A DNA stretch of 64,000 nt from Nocardia transvalensis NBRC 15921 (GTDB lineage: Bacteria; Actinomycetota; Actinomycetes; Mycobacteriales; Mycobacteriaceae): contig NZ_BAGL01000062.1 in the NCBI RefSeq assembly GCF_000308875.1, positions 45,631 through 109,630 of the forward strand, in the 5' to 3' direction. The translations under genes were made by a program, and so were the position numbers. Under the pieces are notes generated by a model that worked only from the letters and a program-made list of their open reading frames with translations, was not told where the DNA came from and did no database searches. Below, one piece after another: positions 40,568 to 48,905 of this stretch; within the stretch, counting starts at the first letter, position 1; each line of letters opens with the position of its first letter.

Positions 40568-42073
40568 TCACGCCGCGAATCGCAGTGCCGCCGGACCCCT
40601 TCCGGCGGACCGTCCCTGCACGGCCCGGTACCGGCAGTACGCCACGGCTTCGGTGGTTGTCCGGGCGCGCTGCCGGTGCAGGAGCACGCCGATCGCGATT
40701 CCGGCCGCGCCGAGCACCGCCGCGACCACCCGCAGCGCGACGGCGAATCCGTCGAAATAGGCGGCTCCAGATCCGCCGAAGGCGACGATGACCGGGCCCA
40801 GCGCCACCGGCGCGAGTACACCGCCGAACCGCCCGGTCACGGCGTGCACGGCCGCCACCGCGCCCGCGCGCTCCGGCGCCACGGCCCCCGCGATCACGGT
40901 CGCCAGCGGGACCCGCGTCCACATGACGCCGAGGCCGACAACCGTTCCGGCGGCCGCGTACACCCAGGACTCGTCCCGGACATCGATACTCGCCCCGAGC
41001 AGTACGCCGAACGCGCAGCAGAGCAATCCCGATACGAGCTGCACCCGCAGCGACATCCGCTGCGGCCGAACCGATCCCGACAGCACGGCCCCGAGGATCA
41101 TGCCCAGGAACATCGGGACGGCCAGCACCAGCGCGGTGACGGGCCGCTCCTCCGGCCGGCTCAGCAGGACCGCGATCGGCAGCAGATACACGACGACGAC
41201 GGCCTCGCACGCGATTCCCGCCAGACACGCCGCCGCGAACGGAGCGGAACGGAACAGCCGCACCGGCAGTGTCGGATCCGGCCGCCCGCTCTCCCACCAC
41301 GCGAACACGATCGCGATCCCCGCGGCGACGCCCACCGCGATGAGCACTTGCCCACCGCGCCAGCCGGTTTCGGCGACCCGGCTGATACCACCCGCCAGCG
41401 CGGCGGTCGCCGTCCCGGCCAGGAAAGCACCCGTGGCATCGAACGGCCGTCCCGGATCGGGCCGGGTCTCCGGGACGACCAGCCAGCCCGCTCCCACCAC
41501 GACGGCGGCCAGCACCGCCGTCACCAAATATCCTGTTCGCCAACCGATTTCGCTGGCCAGAAGCGCACCGCACAGGCCGCCCGCCAGAGAGCCCGCGGCC
41601 TGCACGGCCAGCCCCATGCCGAGCACCGCCGGTAACTCGCTCGTGCAGAACACGCCACGCACGACCGCCAGCGCCGTCACGACGACGGCCGCGGTGGCCA
41701 CCCCGGTCACGGCGCGCCCGGCGATGAAGATCAGCTCGTCGGTGGCGAGAGCCGTGATCAGGCAGCCGATCCCGATGCCGAGCCCGCCCGCAAGCAGCAC
41801 CCGCCGGCGTCCGATGCGGTCGCCCAGCAACCCGGCGGCCAGCAGGAACGCCACCGTCAGCAACCCGCCGATACCCGCGGCGGCGGTGGCCGTACCGGCC
41901 GGCATCTCGAATTCCTGCCGCGCCTGCGAAACGGCCACGGCGTGCACGGCCGTGTCGATGCCCGCCAGGCTCGACAGGGCTGCCACCACACTCAGCGCGA
42001 CTCGCCGCCGCTCGGGCCGTTGCGCCACCCGCACCGGCCACACCTGCGTCATCGGCGTCTCGATCGTCGGCAC
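40568..42073 (-). CDS. Major facilitator superfamily transporter (DHA2/EmrB-like)
   Basis: 501 residues from GTG at 42073 with GGAAGGGGA just upstream; ATG at 42115 is an alternative. About 12-14 membrane spans. The MFS loop 2-3 motif is GLLGDRIGRRRVLLAG, and VAVSQARQEFEMPAG and the following GGLLTVAFLLAAG start the first bundle. The size and pattern fit proton-driven multidrug exporters, but no substrate can be given. No TetR gene is adjacent; the divergent neighbour is an XRE-DUF5753 regulator. Confidence 0.85.
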   Translation of the reverse strand: MPTIETPMTQVWPVRVAQRPERRRVALSVVAALSSLAGIDTAVHAVAVSQARQEFEMPAGTATAAAGIGGLLTVAFLLAAGLLGDRIGRRRVLLAGGLGIGIGCLITALATDELIFIAGRAVTGVATAAVVVTALAVVRGVFCTSELPAVLGMGLAVQAAGSLAGGLCGALLASEIGWRTGYLVTAVLAAVVVGAGWLVVPETRPDPGRPFDATGAFLAGTATAALAGGISRVAETGWRGGQVLIAVGVAAGIAIVFAWWESGRPDPTLPVRLFRSAPFAAACLAGIACEAVVVVYLLPIAVLLSRPEERPVTALVLAVPMFLGMILGAVLSGSVRPQRMSLRVQLVSGLLCCAFGVLLGASIDVRDESWVYAAAGTVVGLGVMWTRVPLATVIAGAVAPERAGAVAAVHAVTGRFGGVLAPVALGPVIVAFGGSGAAYFDGFAVALRVVAAVLGAAGIAIGVLLHRQRARTTTEAVAYCRYRAVQGRSAGRGPAALRFAA

Positions 42074-42297
42074 GCGGTCCCCTTCCACAGCGTCGGAATG
42101 TCGATCGACCGACATAGTGCACAGCCGGGACCGCGATTCGGAGGCGGCGCGGCGGGCCGTTGCGGATCGGTGATCAACAGGCCGAGGAATGTCGTGAACC
42201 GATGAAAGCGCAGTAGCATGAGTATTCAGCGCGGTGAGGTCATGCGTCGAGACTGACCGCACAGCCGATCATCGTCGACCTCGGAGTAAACCCCCCC

Positions 42298-43191
42298 ATG
42301 GTTTCAGAATCTGCCCGGATCGGCCGCCTGGATCCCCTCGTCGCCGAACGGGGCCCGACCGCGCTGCGCATCGCCGTCGGCGGGCAACTGCGCAGGCTCA
42401 GGGAGCAGCGGGATATCACCCGCGAGGCGGCGGCCGAGCACATCCGGGGCTCGCACGCCAAGATCAGCCGCCTGGAACTCGGGCGCACGGGGTTCAAGGA
42501 ACGCGATATCCGCGATCTGCTCACCCTCTACGGCGTCACCGACCAGGCCGACCGCGCCGCCTTCATCGACCTGGTCCGCAAGGCCAACGAGCCCGGCTGG
42601 TGGCATCGCTACAGCGACCTGCTGCCGCAGTGGTTCGAGACCTACCTCGGCCTCGAGTACGCCGCGAAATCGATCAGGACGTTCGAGGGCCAGTTGATTC
42701 CCGGCCTGCTGCAGACCGAGGAGTACGCCCGCGCGGTCGTGGCGCTCGGCCACGAGAACTCCGAATCCGCGCGGCGGGTGGAGCTGCGCCGACGCCGGCA
42801 GGAGGTCCTCGACCGACGCGGCGGGCCGACGCTGTGGGCGGTCCTCGACGAGGCGGTGCTGCGCCGGCCGATCGGCGGCCACGACGTGCTGTGCGCCCAG
42901 CTCGACCACCTCGTGGAGATGTGCGAGAAGCCCACGATCAGCATCCAGGTCCTGCCCTACGCGGCCGGCGGCCACCCCGCGGCGGGCAGTTCGTTCACGA
43001 TGCTCCGCTTCGCCGAACCCGAACTCCCCGACGTGGTCTACCTCGAACAGCTGACCAGCGCCGCCTACCTCGACCGCCAGCAGGACCTCGACCACTACCG
43101 CAAGGTCATGGAACAACTCACGGTCCAGGCCGCACCCCCCAACCGCTCCCGCGCCCTGCTGAAGGAAGCCGCCGACCGCTACCGATCCTGA
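42298..43191 (+). CDS. XRE-family regulator with DUF5753 domain
   Basis: 297 residues. The helix-turn-helix is at about 20-80 (LRRLREQRDITREAAAEHI, then SHAKISRLELGRTG). DUF5753 follows: TYLGLEYAAKSIRTFEGQLIPGLLQTEEYARAVV and LWAVLDEAVLRRPIGGHDV, then ISIQVLPYAAGGHPAAGSSFTMLRFAEPELPDVVYLEQL. It is a distant paralog of the gene at 19709. No DUF397 partner lies next to it. A terminator-like hairpin stands about 170 bp downstream. Confidence 0.85.
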   Translation: MVSESARIGRLDPLVAERGPTALRIAVGGQLRRLREQRDITREAAAEHIRGSHAKISRLELGRTGFKERDIRDLLTLYGVTDQADRAAFIDLVRKANEPGWWHRYSDLLPQWFETYLGLEYAAKSIRTFEGQLIPGLLQTEEYARAVVALGHENSESARRVELRRRRQEVLDRRGGPTLWAVLDEAVLRRPIGGHDVLCAQLDHLVEMCEKPTISIQVLPYAAGGHPAAGSSFTMLRFAEPELPDVVYLEQLTSAAYLDRQQDLDHYRKVMEQLTVQAAPPNRSRALLKEAADRYRS

Positions 43192-43539
43192 GACCCAACT
43201 CCAGACTGTTCGGTCGAAGATAACAACCCGGTTGCTACCACCCGGAAATACCGAGCCGTCCAGTCCGTCAGCTATAAACTGGCAACCGTCTCCGGACGAC
43301 ATAGGGGACGGTGATCGCCGGTAGCCCAAGCCGCCGATCATCCGCTGTACGCAGTCCGATGAGGCCCGAGGACGACCTTCCCTCGGGCCTCATTCCATGC
43401 GCGGGCCAAGACCTCCTCTACCGAGCCGACGCCGTCGCGGACAAACTGGAACTTTTGGCCGAGATTTCCTCGATATCGATACCGCGATCACGAGCGGCCA
43501 CTACAGCCACGACCTACTACTCGAACTCGCACCGAAGAC
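43192..43539. other. Gene-poor region with a terminator and possible gene debris
   Basis: About 350 bp without a convincing gene. It contains the hairpin at 43359-43393. Between 43400 and 43540, two different frames each read like parts of a helical protein (LLYRADAVADKLELLAEI, then FLDIDTAITSGHYSHDLLLE), which would join if one frameshift were removed. This may be a small gene remnant; the evidence is weak. Confidence 0.4.
43359..43393 (+). terminator. Hairpin terminator
   Basis: The perfect 13-bp stem ATGAGGCCCGAGG / CCTCGGGCCTCAT encloses a 9-nt loop. It lies 168 bp after the XRE-DUF5753 gene; a few T residues follow. Confidence 0.75.
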
Positions 43540-43743
43540 TCAGATATCCTCAGATCGAAGGCGGTCGAGGACATCGAGAGCAGCCTGACGCTTGCCCGGA
43601 TCGTTGGTGTGCAGTGCCGTCCAGATCGCGAACAACGTTCCGAGTCGATCACCCTCGAAGCAGTCCTTCAGCATCCGGGCGCAAGGCACCAATATACCTG
43701 CGGCAGCTCCCAACAGGTATCCGCCCGTGAGGACCCATGACAT
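43540..43743 (-). CDS. Small membrane protein
   Basis: 67 residues from ATG at 43743 after GGGGGAAC. One hydrophobic segment (SWVLTGGYLLGAAAGILVP) is followed by a helical cytoplasmic part with MLKDCFEGDRLGTLFAIW and AALDVLDRLRSEDI. No family is recognised. It is divergent from the RAMA-domain gene at 43893, so the two may be regulated together. Confidence 0.5.
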   Translation of the reverse strand: MSWVLTGGYLLGAAAGILVPCARMLKDCFEGDRLGTLFAIWTALHTNDPGKRQAALDVLDRLRSEDI

Positions 43744-43892
43744 GCCCACTGTTCCCCCGAAAATTCGATCACCTCCGCCCAACCTATCGCAGTCCGACTG
43801 ATACTCGGACTGCGACTGCCTCGCCGCCTCGAACCCGCGCCAGACCACGATACCAGAGTCTTCAGCCTAGGCAACTTTGCTATGGTGTCCAC

Positions 43893-44297
43893 ATGAGAGC
43901 AATTGAGGTAGACGACGGCGTCGCCGCGACAATCGAAGCCTTGTCCAATGCGTGGGCCGTGCCCACCGCAGATGTGGTCAGCAGGCTACTGACGGCATTC
44001 CTCGCCACAACTGCACCGTCGACCACCAACGGATCGCAACCGCTCGCGGCGACAGCAACGGGCCACGAGGTGTTCTGCCTGTATGCGGGCACCCGCGTCT
44101 GCGGTCGATTCGATGCCGCCACCCAGGCCTTGACGATCACGGACGGCGCATTGGCAGGGCAAACCTTTCGATCACCGAGCGAAGGCGCACGTGCGGTGGT
44201 GAACGCTCTCAAGCCAGGAGTCAACGCCAACCGGAACGGCTGGACCTTCTGGCGAGTCACCAATGGGGACCTGCTGGACGTCCTGCGAACCAAGTAG
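43893..44297 (+). CDS. RAMA-domain protein with short RHH-like N terminus
   Basis: 134 residues. The C-terminal part (about 55-134) follows the Restriction-system Adenine Methylase-Associated (RAMA) domain pattern: GTRVCGRFDAATQALTITDG, then QTFRSPSEGARAVV and ANRNGWTFWRVTNGD. The RAMA fold is thought to recognise modified DNA or bind restriction-modification partners. The first ~40 residues (IEVDDGVAATIEALSNAWAVP) look like a ribbon-helix-helix or short dimerisation region. No methylase or nuclease gene is next to it, which is unusual for RAMA; it may be a stand-alone reader of modified DNA or a remnant of a restriction locus. Confidence 0.62.
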   Translation: MRAIEVDDGVAATIEALSNAWAVPTADVVSRLLTAFLATTAPSTTNGSQPLAATATGHEVFCLYAGTRVCGRFDAATQALTITDGALAGQTFRSPSEGARAVVNALKPGVNANRNGWTFWRVTNGDLLDVLRTK

Positions 44298-44433
44298 CCG
44301 GGCAGAGCAATCCCGGACCCACACATAATCCGCCGAGACCCGCTGGCCCGCCCCGTTTCACACAGCGTTGCTGCGCAGATCGTCGGGAAGCCGGGTCGCA
44401 TTCGTCATTGTCTTCCCAGCTGAACCAACCCCG

Positions 44434-44620
44434 TCATGACCGCCTTGTTGCTGTTGGGCGGCAATCCATGCAGCCGTTCACGACGATGATCGCGAACTCG
44501 CCTTTGCCGTTCACCAGAAATTCGATGTACCTTGGGCTCGAGCAGCTCAATCGCGTCGTGGTCCCAGCTGTCCATCTCTATAGTCCGCCAGTGACCAAGC
44601 ACATCCTCCGGGTCCCGGAT
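44434..44620 (-). pseudogene. Frameshifted remnant of a small conserved protein
   Basis: Reading the minus strand, one frame gives LGHWRTIEMDSWDHDAIELL and EP, and the next frame continues RYIEFLVNGKGEFAIIVVNG and CMDCRP before a stop. Joined by removing one A near 44533, this matches a common actinobacterial small-protein family (GTWRIVEMDxWDxxAIDL, then PAFIEF, GxGxFxFIAVxGxxDCR) as I remember it. The family is about twice as long, so the C-terminal half is missing as well. The remnant lies just downstream of rlmN. Confidence 0.55.
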
Positions 44621-44675
44621 GCGTTTCCCGCGCCACCGCGAAAAGACTACTGCGAGCCGAGCCTTCAATCCGGGG

Positions 44676-45785
44676 CTACGCCTCCGCGGCGAGTTGGCCG
44701 CAGGCCGCGGCGATTTCCTGGCCTCGCGTATCCCGCACTGTGCACGGCACGCCCTGGGCCTCCACACGCCGGACGAACTCTCGCTCAATGGGTTTCGGGG
44801 AGGCGTCCCACTTGGAGCCGGGGGTGGGGTTGAGGGGGATCAGGTTTACGTGGACTCGGGAGCCTAGGGCCTTGTGGAGTTTGGAACCCAGCATGTCGGC
44901 TCGCCAGGGGTGGTCGTTGATGTCTCGGATGAGGGCGTACTCGATGGAGACGCGGCGGCCGGACTTGTCGGCGTAGTAGCGGGCGGCGTCGAGGACTTCG
45001 GCGACCGGCCAGCGGTTGTTGACCGGGACCAGGGTGTCTCGGAGTTCGTCGTCGGGGGTGTGCAGCGAGACCGCGAGGGTTACCGACAGGCCCTCGTCCG
45101 CCAGTTTGCGGATGGCGGGGGCCAGGCCGACCGTCGAGACCACCACGTTGCGCTGGGAGATGCCGAGGCCGTCGGGCGCCGGGGAGGTGATGCGGCGGAC
45201 GGCGTTGACCACGCGCTTGTAGTTGGCGAGCGGCTCGCCCATGCCCATGAAGACGATGTTCGACAGGCGGCCGGGGCCGCCGGCGACCTCGCCGTCGCGC
45301 AGGGCGGCCGCGGCGGCGCGCACCTGGTCGACGATCTCGGCGGTGGAGAGGTTGCGGTTCAGGCCGCCCTGGCCGGTGGCGCAGAAGGGGCAGGCCATGC
45401 CGCAGCCGGCCTGGCTGGAGATGCACAGGGTGTTGCGGTCGGTGTAGCGCATGAGCACCGACTCGAGCAGGGTGCCGTCGTTCGCGCGCCAGAGGGATTT
45501 GCGGGTGGTGCCCTCATCGCACACCACATGCCGCACCTCGGTCAGCAGCGGCGGGAACAGCGCCTCGGCCACCTTGGTCCGCATCGTCGCGGGGAGGTCG
45601 GTCATCTGTTCCGGATCGGCTTGCAGGCGGCCGTAGTACTGCCGCGCGATCTGGTCGGCGCGGAACTTGGGCAGGCCCAGCTCCTCGACCACCCGGCGCC
45701 GCTCGTCCGCGTCCAGGTCGGCGAGATGACGCGGCGGCATGCCCCGGCGCGGGGCATCGAAGACGAGCGGGAGGGAGGTAGTCAT
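44676..45785 (-). CDS. rlmN: Dual-specificity rRNA/tRNA (adenine C2) methyltransferase
   Basis: 369 residues from ATG after GGAGGGG. The radical-SAM cluster motif is CGMACPFCATGQGG (CxxxCxxC). MGMGEPLANY and NNRWPVAEVLDAARYYADKS, then RRVSIEYALIRDINDHPW, are RlmN segments; the catalytic second cysteine is likely in PCTVRDTRGQEIAAACGQL. It methylates A2503 of 23S rRNA and A37 of some tRNAs. Homologous to Rv2880c, it is divergent from a LapA-like gene. Confidence 0.95.
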   Translation of the reverse strand: MTTSLPLVFDAPRRGMPPRHLADLDADERRRVVEELGLPKFRADQIARQYYGRLQADPEQMTDLPATMRTKVAEALFPPLLTEVRHVVCDEGTTRKSLWRANDGTLLESVLMRYTDRNTLCISSQAGCGMACPFCATGQGGLNRNLSTAEIVDQVRAAAAALRDGEVAGGPGRLSNIVFMGMGEPLANYKRVVNAVRRITSPAPDGLGISQRNVVVSTVGLAPAIRKLADEGLSVTLAVSLHTPDDELRDTLVPVNNRWPVAEVLDAARYYADKSGRRVSIEYALIRDINDHPWRADMLGSKLHKALGSRVHVNLIPLNPTPGSKWDASPKPIEREFVRRVEAQGVPCTVRDTRGQEIAAACGQLAAEA

Positions 45786-45909
45786 AACCCCTCCAGTGTC
45801 CCATCCGAGTGATCCGAACCGGCAGGTGGGCGACGAGTCGGTGGTCACATCCCCACATCCACCGGAGGATATGTGTGTAAAGACCATAGCTATCGGCAAT
45901 GATCGAGGT

Positions 45910-46317
45910 ATGACCAGCGACGCAGCACCGACTTCGGGACCGGAACCGCACGCCGGCACTTCCCCGCCCGCGACGACGCCTCCGGCCGACCACACTCCCC
46001 CGAGCGGGCAGAAACCCGCGACCACGGAGCCCACGACGGGTAAGCGCCCGGCCACGCAGGCGCCGCGCAAAACCTCGCTGAAGACCCGCACCGGCTACAC
46101 CTGGGTCGCCCTCGTGGCGGCGGCCGTACTGGGCATCGTGCTGCTGATCTTCGTGATCCAGAACCTGGATCAGGCGGAGGTCCACCTGTTCTTCTGGACC
46201 TTCTCGCTGCCGCTCGGCATCACGATCCTGCTCTCGGTGATCGCCGGAGCGCTGGTGATGGCCCTCGTGGGTGGGTGGCGGATTCTGCAGTTGCGACGGG
46301 CGGCCAAACGAGGGTGA
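45910..46317 (+). CDS. LapA-domain (DUF1049) membrane protein
   Basis: 135 residues. A Pro/Thr-rich cytoplasmic N terminus (TSPPATTPPADHTPPSGQKP) is followed by two membrane helices: WVALVAAAVLGIVLLIFVIQN, then LPLGITILLSVIAGALVMALVGGW. The pattern IQNLDQAEVHLFFWTFSLPLG between them is the LapA/DUF1049 motif. The C terminus is basic. The protein sits in the inner membrane; in Gram-negatives relatives help lipid assembly, but the role here is unknown. Its stop is 3 bp from the convergent cdsA gene. Confidence 0.82.
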   Translation: MTSDAAPTSGPEPHAGTSPPATTPPADHTPPSGQKPATTEPTTGKRPATQAPRKTSLKTRTGYTWVALVAAAVLGIVLLIFVIQNLDQAEVHLFFWTFSLPLGITILLSVIAGALVMALVGGWRILQLRRAAKRG

Positions 46318-46320
46318 GAA

Positions 46321-47259
46321 CTACAAGAGCGCGGTGAAGACCAGCCAGGACACGAAGGCCGACGGGAGCATCGAGTCCAGGCGGTCCATGATGCCGCCGT
46401 GGCCGGGCAGCAGCGTGCCCATATCCTTGATGCCCAGCTCGCGCTTGACCTGCGATTCGATGAGGTCGCCCGCGGTCGCCACCAGCACGACCAGCACGCC
46501 CGCGAGCACGCCGATCATCGAATTCGCCTGCAGCAGCAGGGTGACGGTGAGCAGGCCGCCGATGACGGAGAACACCATCGACCCGGCGAATCCCTCCCAG
46601 GACTTCTTCGGGCTGATCGCGGGCACCATCGGATGCTTGCCGAACAGCACCCCGGCGACGTAACCGCCGACATCGGAGCAGACCACCAGGATCATGAAGG
46701 TCAGCACCCGCAGGTTGCCGTCGTCCTCCTGCAGCTGCACCACCGCGAACGAGGCCAGCAGCGGCACCCATGCCAGCACGAAAAGGGTGATCGCGGTGTC
46801 GCGCAGGAAGTTTCGCGGCGTCGCCGACAGGCCGTGATCGAACAGCCGCCAGCACATGCACACCAGGGCCGTCGCCGCGAACGCCCCCGCCACGCCGTCG
46901 GTGCCGTACGGCCAGGCCAGCCATAGGATCGCCTGCCCGCCGACGATCAGCGGTATCCGCGGCACCAGCACGTCGGCCTCGCGCAGCCGCTTGCCGACCT
47001 CCCAGGTGGCGACCGCGATCGCCGCGGCGACGACGCCGATGAGCACCTTCGGCACGAACAACAGGATCGCGATGAGCGATAGGCCGAGCGCGAGGCCGAC
47101 GCCCAGCGCGGCCGGTAAGTTCCGCCCGGCACGCGAGGACTTACCGTTCGGCGCAGGCGCCGACGGCGTCTCCTGGTCCGGTGTCGCACCGGGCGTGTCG
47201 CTCGCCGGCATCGCATCGCCGGCGGCGGCTTCTTCGGCCACCATTGTCCCGTCGCTCAC
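46321..47259 (-). CDS. cdsA: Phosphatidate cytidylyltransferase
   Basis: 312 residues. An Ala-rich cytoplasmic start is followed by about eight membrane spans. The signature SPKKSWEGFAGSMVFSV lies near residue 220 (CDP-alcohol motif S-x8-K region) and DLIESQVKRELGIKDMGTLLPGHGGIMDRLDSMLPS near the C terminus is the CDS catalytic part. It makes CDP-diacylglycerol, the precursor of phosphatidylinositol and cardiolipin. Order cdsA, frr, pyrH matches M. tuberculosis Rv2881c-Rv2883c. Confidence 0.95.
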   Translation of the reverse strand: MSDGTMVAEEAAAGDAMPASDTPGATPDQETPSAPAPNGKSSRAGRNLPAALGVGLALGLSLIAILLFVPKVLIGVVAAAIAVATWEVGKRLREADVLVPRIPLIVGGQAILWLAWPYGTDGVAGAFAATALVCMCWRLFDHGLSATPRNFLRDTAITLFVLAWVPLLASFAVVQLQEDDGNLRVLTFMILVVCSDVGGYVAGVLFGKHPMVPAISPKKSWEGFAGSMVFSVIGGLLTVTLLLQANSMIGVLAGVLVVLVATAGDLIESQVKRELGIKDMGTLLPGHGGIMDRLDSMLPSAFVSWLVFTALL

Positions 47260-47307
47260 TTGTCGTCTACTCCGTCCCCGGCTCCGGCGGGCACACTTCC
47301 GAAGGCC

Positions 47308-47865
47308 TCAGACCTCGAGCAGTTCCGATTCCTTGTGCTTGACCAGTTCGTCGATCTGCGCGACGTACTTGTGGGTCGTCTTGTCCAGTTCCTTCTCGGC
47401 GCGGCCGACCTCGTCCTCGCCGGCCTCGCCGTCCTTCTGGATGCGGTTCAGCTCGTCCATCGCCTTGCGCCGCACGTTGCGGATGGCGATCTTGGCGTCC
47501 TCGCCCTTGGACTTGGCCTGCTTGACCAGCTCGCGCCGGCGTTCCTCGGTGAGCTGCGGGATCGAGACGCGAATGATGTTGCCGTCGTCAGTCGGGTTCA
47601 CACCCAGATCCGAGTTCCGAATCGCGGTCTCGATCGTTTGTAGCTGGGCCTGTTCGTAGGGCTTGATGACGACCATGCGCGGCTCGGGGACCGTGATGCT
47701 CGACATCTGGGTGATCGGCGTCGGCGCACCGTAGTAGTCGACGACGATCCTGTTGAACATGCTCGGATTCGCGCGCCCGGTCCGGATGCCTCCGAGGTCG
47801 TCCTTCGCCACCGAGACAGCCTTCTCCATCTTCTCCTCGGCGTCGAAGAGCGCTTCTTCAATCAC
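47308..47865 (-). CDS. frr: Ribosome-recycling factor
   Basis: 185 residues from GTG at 47865 with GGAGGAAAC upstream, giving exactly the usual mycobacterial length. The helical arms (EEKMEKAVSVAKDDLGGIRTGRANPSMF) and the central domain (PITQMSSITVPEPRMVVIKPYE) fit RRF. RRRELVKQAKSKGEDAKIAIRNVRRKAMDE is the conserved helix. It releases ribosomes after termination with EF-G. Confidence 0.96.
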   Translation of the reverse strand: MIEEALFDAEEKMEKAVSVAKDDLGGIRTGRANPSMFNRIVVDYYGAPTPITQMSSITVPEPRMVVIKPYEQAQLQTIETAIRNSDLGVNPTDDGNIIRVSIPQLTEERRRELVKQAKSKGEDAKIAIRNVRRKAMDELNRIQKDGEAGEDEVGRAEKELDKTTHKYVAQIDELVKHKESELLEV

Positions 47866-47924
47866 GACCGTTTCCTCCACAGCGTTCGTCGTATGTCGGT
47901 TCCGGGGCTCAGGCGGGCCACGAA

Positions 47925-48653
47925 TCAGGACCGAACCAGTGTGCCGATCTTCTCACCGGCCACCGCACGGGCGATATTGCCCTTCGTCAGAAGATTGAAC
48001 ACCAGCATCGGCATCTGGTTGTCCATACAGAGGCTGAACGCGGTGGCGTCGGCGACCTTCAACCCCTTTTCGAGCACTTCCTTGTGCGTGACCTCCGAGA
48101 ACATGGTGGCGTCCGGATTCAGTCGCGGGTCGTCGTCGAACACGCCGTCGACCGCCTTCGCCATCAGCACCACCTCGGCGCCGATCTCGAGGGCGCGCTG
48201 CGCGGCGGTGGTGTCGGTGGAGAAGTAGGGCATGCCCATCCCGGCGCCGAAGATCACGACGCGGCCCTTCTCCAGGTGCCGCTTGGCGCGCAGCGGCAGA
48301 TAGGGTTCGGCGACCTGGCCCATCGTGATGGCCGTCTGTACCCTGGTGTCGACACCTTGTTTCTGCAGAAAGTCTTGCAGCGCAAGGCTGTTCATCACCG
48401 TACCGAGCATGCCCATATAGTCCGAGCGGGCGCGCTCCATACCGCGCTCCTCCAGTTCGGCGCCGCGGAAGAAGTTGCCGCCGCCGATGACCACCGCCAC
48501 CTGAACACCCGAGCCGACCACCTCGGCGATCTGCTCGGCGACCGTCTCCACCACATCGGGATCGAGTCCGACGTTACCGCCGCCGAACATCTCCCCACCC
48601 AGTTTGAGGAGTACTCGGCGATAACCCTTACGGGCCGGTTCCGGGTCCGACAT
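47925..48653 (-). CDS. pyrH: Uridylate kinase (UMP kinase)
   Basis: 242 residues. YRRVLLKLGGEMFGG, VAVVIGGGNFFRGAELEERGMERARSDYMGMLGTVMNSL, and AVDGVFDDDPRLNPDA are diagnostic of hexameric UMP kinase. It phosphorylates UMP to UDP. It follows tsf after a strong terminator hairpin and precedes frr by 59 bp, the usual order. Confidence 0.96.
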   Translation of the reverse strand: MSDPEPARKGYRRVLLKLGGEMFGGGNVGLDPDVVETVAEQIAEVVGSGVQVAVVIGGGNFFRGAELEERGMERARSDYMGMLGTVMNSLALQDFLQKQGVDTRVQTAITMGQVAEPYLPLRAKRHLEKGRVVIFGAGMGMPYFSTDTTAAQRALEIGAEVVLMAKAVDGVFDDDPRLNPDATMFSEVTHKEVLEKGLKVADATAFSLCMDNQMPMLVFNLLTKGNIARAVAGEKIGTLVRS

Positions 48654-48845
48654 CGGTCTCCTTTTGTTAGGCGGCCTGGCTACACACGCGAAAAGACCAT
48701 CCGGTGTCGGGAGGTACACGGGACGGTGACGAAAGCTGCGTCCATCCTGCCCTACCACCGCACCGAAACGTGCACCGACCCTCGAATTCGTCCTGAACCG
48801 GCGCACTTCGGACAGCGTCCGCGGCGCGCCGAGCCACCGGCACGA

Positions 48846-48887
48846 CGATGCCCCCGGACGAACCGGTCGGGTTGTCCGGGGGCATCG
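48846..48887 (-). terminator. Terminator of the rpsB-tsf operon
   Basis: A 14-bp stem (CGATGCCCCCGGAC with GTCCGGGGGCATCG) closes a 14-nt loop. It begins 18 bp after the tsf stop on the minus strand and separates rpsB-tsf from pyrH-frr transcription. Confidence 0.85.
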
Positions 48888-48905
48888 GTCGCTGTCCGGC
48901 GGCGG

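Noticed and set aside
43311..43560. Plus-strand small gene
   Set aside because: Two frames each have protein-like parts, but neither is complete; noted only as possible debris.
44405..44788. Intact minus-strand gene of 127 codons overlapping rlmN
   Set aside because: It overlaps the rlmN C terminus in another frame and its own lower part is better explained as a frameshifted remnant.
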